A program made the position numbers and the translations under genes. The notes under the pieces are model-generated. The model was not told the origin of the DNA and made no database searches. It saw nothing but the letters and a program-made list of their open reading frames with translations. From Alphaproteobacteria bacterium (lineage in GTDB: Bacteria > Pseudomonadota > Alphaproteobacteria > JAEULC01): a stretch of DNA of 39,135 bases. The number at the start of each line of letters is the position of its first letter. Position 1 is the stretch's first letter. Positions 1 to 7,276 of the stretch are shown one piece after another. Location: positions 1-39,135 of the forward strand of contig JADLEG010000105.1 in the NCBI GenBank assembly GCA_020846275.1, written 5' to 3'.

Positions 1-145
1 GAATCTCGAACGCGCCCGGCACCTCGACCCGCTCGTAGGTCGCCTTCACCTCGTCCAGCGCCTTGATCGCGCCCTTGACCAGCTCGTCGGCGAGGTCGTC
101 GTAGAACCGCGCCTCGACGATCATGATGTGCGGCTTGTCGCTCAC
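1..145 (-). CDS. ribH: 6,7-dimethyl-8-ribityllumazine synthase, 5' part only
   Basis: This is the first 48 codons of lumazine synthase, which condenses 5-amino-6-ribitylaminouracil with dihydroxybutanone phosphate in the step before riboflavin synthase. The frame reads VSDKPHIMIVEARFYDDLAD and reaches VEVPGAFEI at the window edge; the latter is the substrate-binding motif of the family. The GTG start at 145 is preferred because AAAGGA lies six bases upstream and the start follows the ribE stop by three bases. An in-frame ATG at 124 is the alternative. It is the third gene of a ribD-ribE-ribH operon, and its 3' end lies outside the window. Confidence 0.9.
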   Translation of the reverse strand, partial: MSDKPHIMIVEARFYDDLADELVKGAIKALDEVKATYERVEVPGAFEI

Positions 146-148
146 CCG

Positions 149-772
149 TTATCCTTTGCTTCCGGCGGCTTCCGCCAGTCTCTGCACGTACCGGGCGAGC
201 ATGTCCACCTCGAAATTGACGCGGTCGCCCACGGCCAGCGCGCCGACCGTCGTGACGGCTTGCGTGAACGGAATCACGTTGATCCCGAAGCGAGTCCCGG
301 CCCCGTCGTCCGCAACCTCGTTGACCGTCAGCGACACGCCGTCGAGCGCGACCGAGCCCTTGGGTGCCACGAAGCGGCCGAGCGACTTGGGCAGCGCGAA
401 GACCAGCCGCGTCGAGTCCCCCTCGGGCGTGCGCGCGACCAGCTCGGCCAGCCCGTCGACATGGCCCGAGACGATGTGCCCGCCCAGCTCGTCGCCGAGC
501 TTGAGCGCGCGCTCGAGGTTGACGCGCGTGCCCGCCCGCCAGGCCCCCAGCGTGGTCTTCGACAGCGTCTCGGCCGAGACCTGCGCCGCGAACCAGCCGC
601 CACCGGGGGCCGGCCCCTTCTCCACCACCGTCAGGCAGCAGCCCGCGCAGGCGATCGACGCGCCGATAGCGATCGTCGCCGGATCGTAGGCGCACTCGAT
701 CTCCAGCCGCGTGTCTCCGCCGGGGACGACACGCCGGATGCGGCCGACATCGCTGACTATTCCGCTGAACAT
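149..772 (-). CDS. ribE: Riboflavin synthase, alpha subunit
   Basis: A 207-residue riboflavin synthase that dismutates two molecules of 6,7-dimethyl-8-ribityllumazine into riboflavin and the pyrimidine precursor. The start at MFSGIVSDVG is the near-invariant N-terminus of the family. Two lumazine-binding beta-barrel repeats are visible: the first carries ACAGCCLTVVE and GGHIVSGHVDG, the second LDGVSLTVNEV and VNFEVDMLARYV. The length is normal. The frame is open for 41 further codons upstream, but these overlap ribD and lack family similarity, so the ATG at 772 is chosen. The ribD stop is 13 bases upstream and the ribH start 3 bases downstream, which indicates one transcript. Confidence 0.96.
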   Translation of the reverse strand: MFSGIVSDVGRIRRVVPGGDTRLEIECAYDPATIAIGASIACAGCCLTVVEKGPAPGGGWFAAQVSAETLSKTTLGAWRAGTRVNLERALKLGDELGGHIVSGHVDGLAELVARTPEGDSTRLVFALPKSLGRFVAPKGSVALDGVSLTVNEVADDGAGTRFGINVIPFTQAVTTVGALAVGDRVNFEVDMLARYVQRLAEAAGSKG

Positions 773-785
773 GGGCGGGCGGAGA

Positions 786-1907
786 CTACCCCGCCGGGGC
801 CGGGGATACCATGTCGTAGGTTTCCACCAGGTCGTCCCCCGCCGCCTCGACCGAAATCCGCGCGAAACCATGGCTTTGCGCGAGCCTCGCGACATCGAGC
901 CCGGCCACCGCCGGCACGCCGTCGCCGCCGATCACGATCGGCGCGCGGAACCAGACCAGGCGGTCGACCAGTCGGGCCGCCAGCAGCGACGCGGCCAGCC
1001 GCCCGCCGCCCTCCACCAGCAGGCGCGTCAGCCCCCGCTCGCCCAGCGCAAGTAGCGCGGCGCCCGCCGACGCCCGCCCGTCCGGCGCGACAGGGACCGC
1101 CAGCACCTCGACCCCGGCCGCCGCCAGCGCGGCAACGCGGGCGGGATCGGCATCCCTACCCGCGACGACCCAGACGGGCTGCGTCCGCGCGGAGGACGCG
1201 AGCGCGCCCGTGAGCGGCAGGCGCGCCTGGCTGTCCATCACCACGCGCACTCGACGCGGCGACGCCAGGCCCGGGAGGCGGCAGGTGAGCGCCGGATCGT
1301 CGGCCAGCGCCGTGCCGATGCCCACCATCGTCGCGTCATGCGTCGCGCGCAGAAGATGGCCGCGAGCGCGAGCGCCCTCGCCCGTAACCCACTTGCTGTC
1401 GCCCATGCGCGTGGCGATGCGCCCGTCGAGCGAGGTCGCGAGCTTGAGCGTCACCATCGGCCGCCCCCGGGCGAGGCGGGTGAGGAAGCCCCGGTTCACG
1501 GCCCGCGCCTCCGCCGCGCCGGGCCCGACCTCGACCGCGACGCCCGCCGCGCGGAGCATCGCGTGGCCCCTGCCCGCGACGCGCGGATCGGGGTCCTCCA
1601 GCGCCGACACCACCCGCGCGATCCCCGCCGCGACCAGCGCCGCGGCGCAGGGCGGCGTCTGGCCGCGATGCGCGCAGGGCTCCAGCGTCACATAGGCCGT
1701 CGCGCCGCGCGCCGCCGCACCCGCCCGCGCGAGCGCCTCCGCCTCCGCATGCGGCCGCCCGCCGGGCTGCGTCCAGCCCCGCCCGACGACCACGCCGTCC
1801 TTGACGATGACGCACCCCACCGCCGGGTTCGGCCAGGTGTTGCCAAGCCCCCGCCGCGCGAGGCCGAGCGCGGCGTGCATGTGGGGGGCGGCGGAGGGGG
1901 GCGACAT
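786..1907 (-). CDS. ribD: Bifunctional diaminohydroxyphosphoribosylaminopyrimidine deaminase / 5-amino-6-(5-phosphoribosylamino)uracil reductase
   Basis: This 373-residue enzyme performs the second and third steps of riboflavin synthesis. The N-terminal deaminase domain (about 1-145) has the cytidine-deaminase-type zinc site: H53 and E55 in RPHAEAEAL, C78 in LEPCAH and C87 in TPPC. The C-terminal reductase domain includes VTLKLATSLDGRIA and LVEGGGRLAASLL. The ATG at 1907 lies two bases after the stop of the upstream ATPase gene. A TTG at 1922 overlapping that gene is possible but less likely. The segment 1711-1888, corresponding to codons of the first 60-odd residues, has a second copy at 3171-3348. 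The present 5' end therefore may not be the ancestral one (see findings). Confidence 0.96.
   Translation of the reverse strand: MSPPSAAPHMHAALGLARRGLGNTWPNPAVGCVIVKDGVVVGRGWTQPGGRPHAEAEALARAGAAARGATAYVTLEPCAHRGQTPPCAAALVAAGIARVVSALEDPDPRVAGRGHAMLRAAGVAVEVGPGAAEARAVNRGFLTRLARGRPMVTLKLATSLDGRIATRMGDSKWVTGEGARARGHLLRATHDATMVGIGTALADDPALTCRLPGLASPRRVRVVMDSQARLPLTGALASSARTQPVWVVAGRDADPARVAALAAAGVEVLAVPVAPDGRASAGAALLALGERGLTRLLVEGGGRLAASLLAARLVDRLVWFRAPIVIGGDGVPAVAGLDVARLAQSHGFARISVEAAGDDLVETYDMVSPAPAG
1711..1888 (-). repeat. Left copy of a ~178-bp direct repeat (ribD 5' segment)
   Basis: Positions 1711-1888 match 3171-3348 in the same orientation at a constant offset of 1460 bp. By eye there are about 10 mismatches. 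Positions 1720-1810 are identical to 3180-3270 (91 bp), while most mismatches lie in the start-codon-proximal half (1838-1876). This copy is part of the full-length ribD. Confidence 0.93.
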
Positions 1908-1909
1908 CC

Positions 1910-3100
1910 TCACCGCTTCCAATCGTCGCCCGGCATGATCCGGCGCATGAACTGATCGAACAGCGGCACGGTGAAGGCCGTATCGCCGTGGCTTGGGCTC
2001 CAGATCATGCCCTTTGCGATCAATTGGCCGCGCGTCGGGCCGAGCGAGGTTACGTCCCGCCCCATCACGTCAGCAATATCGCCGGAACGATGCGGTCCGG
2101 GTCCGAGTTCCGCCATGGCGCGCAGGTATCTTTTTTCCAATGGCGTCAGGCGATCGAAGCGTACCCGGAAAAAGCTTTCATCCAGCGCCGCGACAGCAGA
2201 CTTCGAGGCTACCTCGACATCGCGAACAGTGATCGGCGAGGACTGCGCAGCGTCCCAGGCATGCTTGCCCCATTCCTGGAGGAAGTACGGATAGCCGTGC
2301 GTCTCCTTGAAGATGCGTTGCATGGCGTCCTCCACAATGGCGACGCCCTGGTCGCGGGCGGGCTTGGCGATCGCGAGGCGCGCGGCATCGGGCGAGAGCG
2401 GACCAACCAATGGAAAATCGAACAACCGCTCCGCGTAGGACTTTGCCCGGCCCATGCGCCCTGGCAACTGAGGAAGGCCCGCGCCGACGAGAACAACGGG
2501 CAGGCTGCGCTGCGCGGTTCGGTGCAGCGCGGTGATCAGCGCCGCCAGTTCTTCCTCCTTCACGTACTGAAGTTCATCGACGAATATCGCAAGCGCCGTC
2601 CCGCCTGCTTTCGCCGCTTCGCCTGCCACCTCCAACAGCGCCTGAAGGTCATGCTCCAGATCGCCATTGTCGGCCAGACCGGGTTCCGGGTCGAAATCGA
2701 AGCCGACTTCGATGTCCTGATATTTGACCTTCAGGGCTTTTGCGAAGCCGGCCAGGCCACGCAAGGCGCGCTGCGCCAGCTTCTTTGCCCTGCTGATCTG
2801 GGACAGGCGCAGCAGCGCCTGGCGAAGCTGCGGCGCCAGGATGGAGGGCAAGGATCGGTTCTCGGGCGCTTCGATCCGGATCGTGTGGATGCCCTCGGCC
2901 TCGGCGTCGTCGCGCATCCGATCGAGCAGGACCGTCTTTCCGACGCCTCGCAACCCGACCATGAGAATGCTCTTGGCGGGACGGCCCGCGCGCATTCTTG
3001 CCAGCGCAATCCGTATTGCCTCGCGCAGTTCGTCGCGGCCTGCAAGCTCGGGCGGCGGCGTGCCTGCACCCGGGGCGTAGGGGTTCCTGATCGGGTCCAT
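1910..3100 (-). CDS. AAA/Orc1-like ATP-binding protein of unknown function
   Basis: A 396-residue P-loop ATPase. The N-terminus NPYAPGAGTPPPELAGRDEL resembles a family of stand-alone bacterial ATP-binding proteins. Walker A is GLRGVGKT (49-56), Walker B ends in AIFVDELQ (171-178), and VVLVGAGLPQL (202-212) is a plausible sensor-1 strand. The C-terminal third (about 300-396) looks like a winged helix with LTPLEKRYLRAMAEL. The architecture suggests an Orc1/Cdc6 or archaeal-ATPase-like switch protein, but no substrate can be read from it. No Shine-Dalgarno motif precedes the ATG, and a heptamer cluster lies just upstream. The gene separates ribD from a duplicated ribD 5' end, so it is probably an insertion. 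Function is unknown. Confidence 0.85.
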   Translation of the reverse strand: MDPIRNPYAPGAGTPPPELAGRDELREAIRIALARMRAGRPAKSILMVGLRGVGKTVLLDRMRDDAEAEGIHTIRIEAPENRSLPSILAPQLRQALLRLSQISRAKKLAQRALRGLAGFAKALKVKYQDIEVGFDFDPEPGLADNGDLEHDLQALLEVAGEAAKAGGTALAIFVDELQYVKEEELAALITALHRTAQRSLPVVLVGAGLPQLPGRMGRAKSYAERLFDFPLVGPLSPDAARLAIAKPARDQGVAIVEDAMQRIFKETHGYPYFLQEWGKHAWDAAQSSPITVRDVEVASKSAVAALDESFFRVRFDRLTPLEKRYLRAMAELGPGPHRSGDIADVMGRDVTSLGPTRGQLIAKGMIWSPSHGDTAFTVPLFDQFMRRIMPGDDWKR

Positions 3101-3105
3101 GAAGA

Positions 3106-3159
3106 GAGTTTATACGGAGTTTAGCGAGTTTACAATCTGACAATAAACTATATAAACTC
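3106..3159 (-). promoter_or_regulatory. Cluster of five GAGTTTA heptamers, probable promoter/operator of the ATPase gene
   Basis: An A/T-rich segment immediately upstream of the ATPase start. GAGTTTA occurs at 3106-3112, 3117-3123 and 3126-3132. The inverted form occurs at 3144-3150 (TAAACTA, one mismatch) and 3153-3159 (TAAACTC). On the minus strand TTGTAA (3130-3135) and TATAAA (3109-3114) are 15 bases apart and could be -35/-10 elements. They would give a start site only a few bases before the ATG at 3100, hence a nearly leaderless mRNA. The heptamers overlap these elements, as expected for an autoregulatory operator; this reading is inference. Confidence 0.5.
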
Positions 3160-3170
3160 ACTCAAATTGA

Positions 3171-3340
3171 GCCTCCGCGCCCGCCCGCGCGAGCGCCTCC
3201 GCCTCCGCATGCGGCCGCCCGCCGGGCTGCGTCCAGCCCCGCCCGACGACCACGCCGTCCTTGACGATGATGCACCCCACCGCCGGGTTCGGCCAGGCAT
3301 TGCCCAGCCCCCGCCGCGCAAGCGCGAGCGCGGCGCGCAT
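3171..3340 (-). pseudogene. ribD: Truncated second copy of the ribD 5' end
   Basis: From an ATG at 3340 the frame reads MRAALALARRGLGN, then the deaminase stretch NPAVGCIIVKDGVVV and HAEAEALARAGAEAQFE, and stops at 3158 within the heptamer cluster. It aligns with residues 10-62 of the intact RibD downstream. It retains the first zinc-site His and the catalytic Glu but lacks both Cys ligands and the whole reductase domain, so it cannot be functional. Nucleotide homology covers 3171-3348. It may be the displaced native 5' end of ribD, left behind when the ATPase segment arrived with its own copy; this is inference from the mismatch distribution. Confidence 0.88.
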
Positions 3341-3348
3341 GTGGGGGG

Positions 3349-3618
3349 TCGGCGGGCGTAAAGGTTGCGATGGCTTGGTCCTTGAGCTTGAGCGAGGCAA
3401 GTGTGCCGAACATGTCCAGTGCGAAGGATATAGACATCGCCGCAGCCAACGGCCCAGGGCCGCGGCCGGGACTGCCCTGCCACTGTTCGTGTTCGTCCCT
3501 AGACGCTAGCTCGGGCGGTTGCACTCCTTGTGCATTTGCAAGCCGGCACTAAGCCATTTACAGTTATTGCTAGCAACAGAGCCGCTAATACTTAGCTAGC
3601 CGTTTCGAGGTCCATCAA
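3349..3618. other. 270-bp gap between the ribD fragment and the DUF262 gene
   Basis: I see no convincing gene here. The composition changes from GC-rich (3349-3530) to visibly more A/T-rich (3531-3618), which may mark the edge of the DUF262 segment. If 3171-3348 is the old ribD 5' end, the adjoining part may be its original leader. GAGG at 3605-3608 is a possible ribosome-binding site for the plus-strand gene starting at 3619. Confidence 0.5.
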
Positions 3619-5484
3619 ATGGATGTTCATAAGTCTTCGTTGCTCGCAATCTTTGACGCAAAGCAGCGCCTTGAAGTGCCTTTGTTTCAGCGCCAGTACG
3701 TATGGAATGAAGACCAGCACTGGGTGCCCCTGTGGGAAGACATTGAGCGGAAATTTGTGGAAGCGCTGGATGGGCGAAAAGACGCCCCCAATCACTTCCT
3801 CGGAGCTATGGTCCTAGACCAGAAGCAAACGCCCACGGGGCATGTAGTGGTAAGGCAGGTCATCGATGGCCAGCAACGGCTGACCACCCTCCAGATATTT
3901 CTCGCGGCGTATCGAGACTTTTGCCGGAAGCAAGGATGCGATGCTCTAGCTGGCGAGTGTCAGAAATTTCTTCTCAACACAGGTATGATGGCCGATCAAG
4001 ATGTAGACAGATTCAAGGTCTGGCCTACGCAGTTGGATCGCCAACAGTTCTCAGACGTGATTCTGGCTGGGTCTCGAGACGAGGTCCTGAAGCGATACCC
4101 GCAGCGGAAGCAGCGCTATGCACGCAAGCCCGACCCACGCCCCCGAATGGTGGAAGCATACCTCTTCTTCTTTGAGCAGATTAAGCAGTTCTTCCTTGGC
4201 GAGAACGACGATATGCCAATGGGCGCGAACTCTCCGATCGCCACACGTGCCGACGAATGCTTTCAAACGTTACGAAATGGGCTCATGGTGGTCGTCATTG
4301 ATCTGCACAAGGATGACGATCCGCAGGTCATATTCGAAACGCTAAACGCGCGCGGCGAACCGCTACTGCCGGCGGATCTGCTGCGGAACTATATCTTCCT
4401 GCGAGCGGGACGGGACAAGCTCGATATCGAAGTCGTTTACAAGCGCTACTGGAGCCGTTTTGACGATGAATTCTGGCGCGAAGAGGTCAAACAGGGTCGG
4501 TTGATCAGGCCACGAAGCGATCTATTTATGCAGCATTTCCTAGCAAGTCGGCAGGGTCAAGACATCCCAATTAAGCACTTGTACGTGGAATATCGCCACT
4601 GACTGGAAACGACTAAACCATTTCCAAACGTAACGGAGGAATTGGCGACCTTGGCACGCCAGGGTGATCACTTCCGGCGCATTCTCGCGCCCAACTCAGA
4701 CGATATCGTGTTCGAACTATGCTCATTCCTTGAAGTGTACGACATCAGAACGGCCTACCCCCTCCTGCTGGCATTGCTAGATGCCGAAATTGAAGATGCC
4801 CAATGGAAAAAGATCTCCGCTACGTTGGAATCATATTTGCTTCGACGCGCGGTTTGCACTCTGGGGACAAAGAACTATAACCGCATATTTCTCGCGCTCA
4901 CCCGCGAGCTTCGGAAAGGAAACGTCGACAGCGATCGAATACGCGAACTATTGTTGGCTCAATCGGGAGAGTCCGGTGTTTGGCCCGATGATGTCGCGTT
5001 CCGCGATGCGTGGCTGAACAAGCCTCTCTACGGGCCACTAAACAGCCCTAAACTTATTCACTTATTTGAACGACTGAATCAGACATATATGTCGTCGAAG
5101 TCCGAGGCTTTAGCATTTGCGATGCCGCCATCGGTTGAACACTTGATGCCACAAGATTGGACTGCAAATTGGCGGCTGCCCGATGGGACGAAGGGGATGG
5201 ACATAGTCGAGCTAAGCGCGGCAAAGGAAACTGACTTACGCGCGGTCGCGACACGGAAGCGAGAAGCAGCGGTTCAAACACTAGGCAACCTGACTATCTT
5301 GAGCACCGGGCTGAATACGGCTCAGTCAAACCTGCCCTGGGAGCAAAAGAAGCCAGCGATGATGAAACACTCGCTCCTCCCCCTCAATCAACACCTCATT
5401 AAGAAGGAGGTATGGGACGAGACTGCAATTCGAGAGCGAGGAGAAGAGCTACTGAAGCGAGCCCTTACAGCTTGGCCCAGATGA
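3619..5484 (+). pseudogene. GmrSD-like DUF262-DUF1524 (type IV restriction-type) protein interrupted by one in-frame TGA
   Basis: One continuous frame of 621 codons before the terminal stop, broken only by a TGA at 4600-4602. The N-terminal part has the DUF262 signatures PLFQRQYVW (about 22-29) and VIDGQQRLTT (81-90), a ParB-like NTPase/nickase fold. The part after the TGA carries the DUF1524 His-Me nuclease signatures SVEHLMPQ (around residue 508) and TLGNLTILSTGLN further on. The fusion is typical of GmrSD/BrxU-type enzymes that cut modified phage DNA. The codons around the stop read LYVEYRH-TGA-LETTKPF, and a Trp (TGG) would restore the frame. It could be a nonsense-inactivated gene, a sequencing error or a readthrough site. 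The base composition is more A/T-rich than its neighbours, which suggests acquisition. Confidence 0.87.
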
Positions 5485-5658
5485 ACTTGCTTAGCTGCTA
5501 GCCGCTCCAAACCCACGTGACTTCGTGTTTTCGTGTTCAATTCCGGATGTTACTGATCGCGGCTTCGCCCCTAAGCCTGCGCAACCCTTTCCCCCGTTCC
5601 GGGGGCGAGGGGTTCAGATTACAGAGATCAGAAAGCCGTATTGCGGTAGCGCCATTCT

Positions 5659-5724
5659 TCCTTTGTGTCTTTGTGTCTTGGTGGTTGATCTAGAACTTGA
5701 CCACGAAGGCACGAAGACGCGAAG
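5659..5724. repeat. Imperfect inverted repeat of the ACCAC(G/C)AAG-type
   Basis: The left arm, about 5660-5685, is built from CTTTGTGTCTTTGTGTCTTG plus GTGGT. The right arm, 5700-5724, is CCACGAAGGCACGAAG plus ACGCGAAGG. The arms pair at roughly 21 of 26 positions around a short A/T-rich loop. The same motif in a closely related form occurs at 6971-7149, so this is a dispersed repeat family. Confidence 0.75.
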
Positions 5725-5786
5725 GCAGAACCGATCGGAACGCTGCGCTGCCCGCGGCCCTCATCTGGCGCGCCGGAAGCGCGCCA

Positions 5787-5818
5787 CCTTCTCCCATCGC
5801 TTGCGCGACGGGAGAAGG
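5787..5818 (-). terminator. Hairpin downstream of the peroxiredoxin gene
   Basis: CCTTCTCCC (5787-5795) pairs perfectly with GGGAGAAGG (5810-5818) around a 14-base loop, starting 18 bases after the stop of the peroxiredoxin gene. No clear U-tract follows on the minus strand, so it may be a mRNA 3'-end stabiliser or a dispersed palindrome rather than an intrinsic terminator. Confidence 0.4.
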
Positions 5819-5835
5819 CTCAAGGCGCGCGCCCC

Positions 5836-6495
5836 CTACTTCGGCTGCTTCACCACGCGCAGGTAGGGCTTCACCGTCTTCCAGCCCTGGGGGAACTTGG
5901 CCTTGGCGGCGTCGTCGCTGACCGAGGGCGGGATGATGACGTCCTGGCCGGGCTTCCAGTTCACCGGCGTTGCCACCGTGTGCTTCGCCGTGAGCTGGCA
6001 CGAGTCGAGCAGGCGCAGCACCTCGTCGAAGTTGCGGCCGGTGGACATCGGGTAGGTCAGCATCGCCTTGACCTTCTTGTCCGGGCCGATGACGAAGACC
6101 GAGCGCACCGTCGCGTTGTCGGCGGCGGTGCGGCCCTCCGAGCTCGTGCCGGCGCCCTCCGGCAGCATGTCGTAGGCCATCGCGACCTTGAGCTGCGGGT
6201 CGCCGATCATCGGGTAGGTGACCTTGTGGCCCTGGGTCTCCTCGATGTCCTTCTCCCACTTCTTGTGGTTGTCCACCGGGTCGACGCTGAGGCCGATGAT
6301 CTTGGTGTTGCGCTTGTCGAACTCGGGCTTCAGCCCCGCCATGTAGCCGAGCTCGGTCGTGCAGACCGGCGTGAAGTCCTTGGGATGCGAGAACAGGATC
6401 GCCCAGCCGTCGCCGATCCAGTTGTGGAAGTCGATCTTGCCCTGGGTCGTCTCGGCGGTGAAATTGGGCGCTTCAGAATTTATTCTCAGCGACAT
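5836..6495 (-). CDS. 1-Cys peroxiredoxin (Prx6 type)
   Basis: A 219-residue thiol peroxidase of the AhpC/TSA family that reduces H2O2 and organic peroxides in the cytoplasm. The peroxidatic cysteine is C45 in HPKDFTPVCTTE, with the usual Pro and Thr before it, and the conserved Arg is probably R131 in RSVFVIG. The long C-terminal region with LTYPMSTGRNFDEVLRLLDS and NWKPGQDVI is characteristic of the Prx6/1-Cys class rather than typical 2-Cys AhpC. C166 is a second cysteine at a non-resolving position. The start has an excellent ribosome-binding site, AGGAGAGGACG, before the ATG. It is a single-gene transcript, divergent from the small membrane gene. Confidence 0.95.
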   Translation of the reverse strand: MSLRINSEAPNFTAETTQGKIDFHNWIGDGWAILFSHPKDFTPVCTTELGYMAGLKPEFDKRNTKIIGLSVDPVDNHKKWEKDIEETQGHKVTYPMIGDPQLKVAMAYDMLPEGAGTSSEGRTAADNATVRSVFVIGPDKKVKAMLTYPMSTGRNFDEVLRLLDSCQLTAKHTVATPVNWKPGQDVIIPPSVSDDAAKAKFPQGWKTVKPYLRVVKQPK

Positions 6496-6614
6496 CGTCC
6501 TCTCCTCTCGTTCATACCCTGGGCCGATATGGTGGTTCGGCCGGGGCGCGAAGGCAACAGGCGTCTTGGCCGTGGTTGGGGGCCGCGGTTGGTGGCCGTG
6601 CTAGGTTGCCGGCG

Positions 6615-6914
6615 ATGAACGCGCTTCACCGCCCGCTCCAGATCCTGCCGCTCGCCGTGCTGGGCAGCGTGCTGATCGGCGATCCGCCCCAGCTCTACGA
6701 CTGGGCCGAGGCCCATGCGGGCTGGGGCGACGAGGCAGTCCGCGCGCTCGTGGGCCTGGGCGCGTTCGCGGCGCTGCTGTGGCTGTCGCTGGCGGAGGAC
6801 CGGGCGCGGGCCCGCGACGAACCGGGGCGCGCGGTGCCCGGCCTGCTCAAGACCGCGCTGGGGATCGTCCTGGTCTGTTTCCTCGCCTTGGTGCTGTTCC
6901 ACCTGGGGTGGTAG
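6615..6914 (+). CDS. Small hypothetical membrane protein
   Basis: A 99-residue protein with two or three predicted membrane segments: LQILPLAVLGSVLIG near residues 8-22, AVRALVGLGAFAALLWLSLA near 41-60, and LLKTALGIVLVCFLALVLF near 77-95. A charged loop (EDRARARDE) lies between the last two. I do not recognise the family. Codon use with strong G/C in third positions supports a real gene, although no strong Shine-Dalgarno motif precedes the ATG at 6615. It diverges from the peroxiredoxin gene across about 120 bases; a functional link is only a guess. Confidence 0.6.
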   Translation: MNALHRPLQILPLAVLGSVLIGDPPQLYDWAEAHAGWGDEAVRALVGLGAFAALLWLSLAEDRARARDEPGRAVPGLLKTALGIVLVCFLALVLFHLGW

Positions 6915-6970
6915 CCCCTGCCCCCCGCTAGCGCGTCATCGCCGTGCGCCGCCATACCTTCCCACCGGAA

Positions 6971-7149
6971 ACCACCAAGTCACCAAGACACCAAGAGGAG
7001 AGAACGACACCGCGACCTCACCATGGGCACCACGAGGGAGAAGAGTGAATCCCTCGCGCGGCCCTTGGCCGCGCATCAAGTCCGTGCCGACGTCGTGGCC
7101 AGGGTGTCGACCGATCGTCCTTGCCTTGGTGTCTTGGTGCCTTGGTGGT
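6971..7149. repeat. Inverted repeat pair, 26-bp arms
   Basis: ACCACCAAGTCACCAAGACA plus CCAAGA at 6971-6996 pairs with the complement of CCTTGGTGTCTTGGTGCCTT plus GGTGGT at 7124-7149, matching at 24 of 26 positions. About 127 bases lie between the arms, without a visible gene. It is related to the repeat at 5659-5724. Confidence 0.85.
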
Positions 7150-7209
7150 TGTCTTGTTGCACCGGCCGGCGGAATGCGGCCGGCGAGACGCGAGGCCCCT
7201 CCCCTTGCC

Positions 7210-7247
7210 CCCTCCCTGAGGGAGGGCGATCAGCGATCAGCGATCAG
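7210..7247. repeat. GC hairpin and CGATCAG triplet repeat downstream of nrdR
   Basis: CCCTCCC (7210-7216) and GGGAGGG (7220-7226) form a 7-bp stem with a 3-base loop. They are followed by three tandem CGATCAG units at 7227-7247. The hairpin is placed so that it could end the glyA-nrdR transcript, but no U-tract is present. Confidence 0.6.
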
Positions 7248-7276
7248 CCGGCTGAAAGCGGACGGCTGACCGCTTC

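Larger units (their letters stand above)
5485..5835. other. 351-bp intergenic region made of repeats and hairpins
   Basis: No gene is recognisable. It contains a short GC hairpin (CCCCCG at 5591-5596 with CGGGGG at 5600-5605), an imperfect inverted repeat at 5659-5724 and a hairpin close to the end of the peroxiredoxin gene at 5787-5818. Apparent open frames across it are products of the repeats. Confidence 0.7.
6915..7276. other. 362-bp repeat-rich intergenic region
   Basis: No gene is recognisable. It contains a near-perfect inverted repeat pair (6971-6996 and 7124-7149), a 7-bp hairpin CCCTCCC/GGGAGGG at 7210-7226 and a heptamer CGATCAG repeated three times at 7227-7247, just beyond the nrdR stop. 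Confidence 0.75.

Noticed and set aside
128..1213. Long plus-strand open frame across the riboflavin genes
   Set aside because: It is antisense to ribE and ribD, consists of low-complexity Arg/Pro/Ala residues and is a by-product of high GC.
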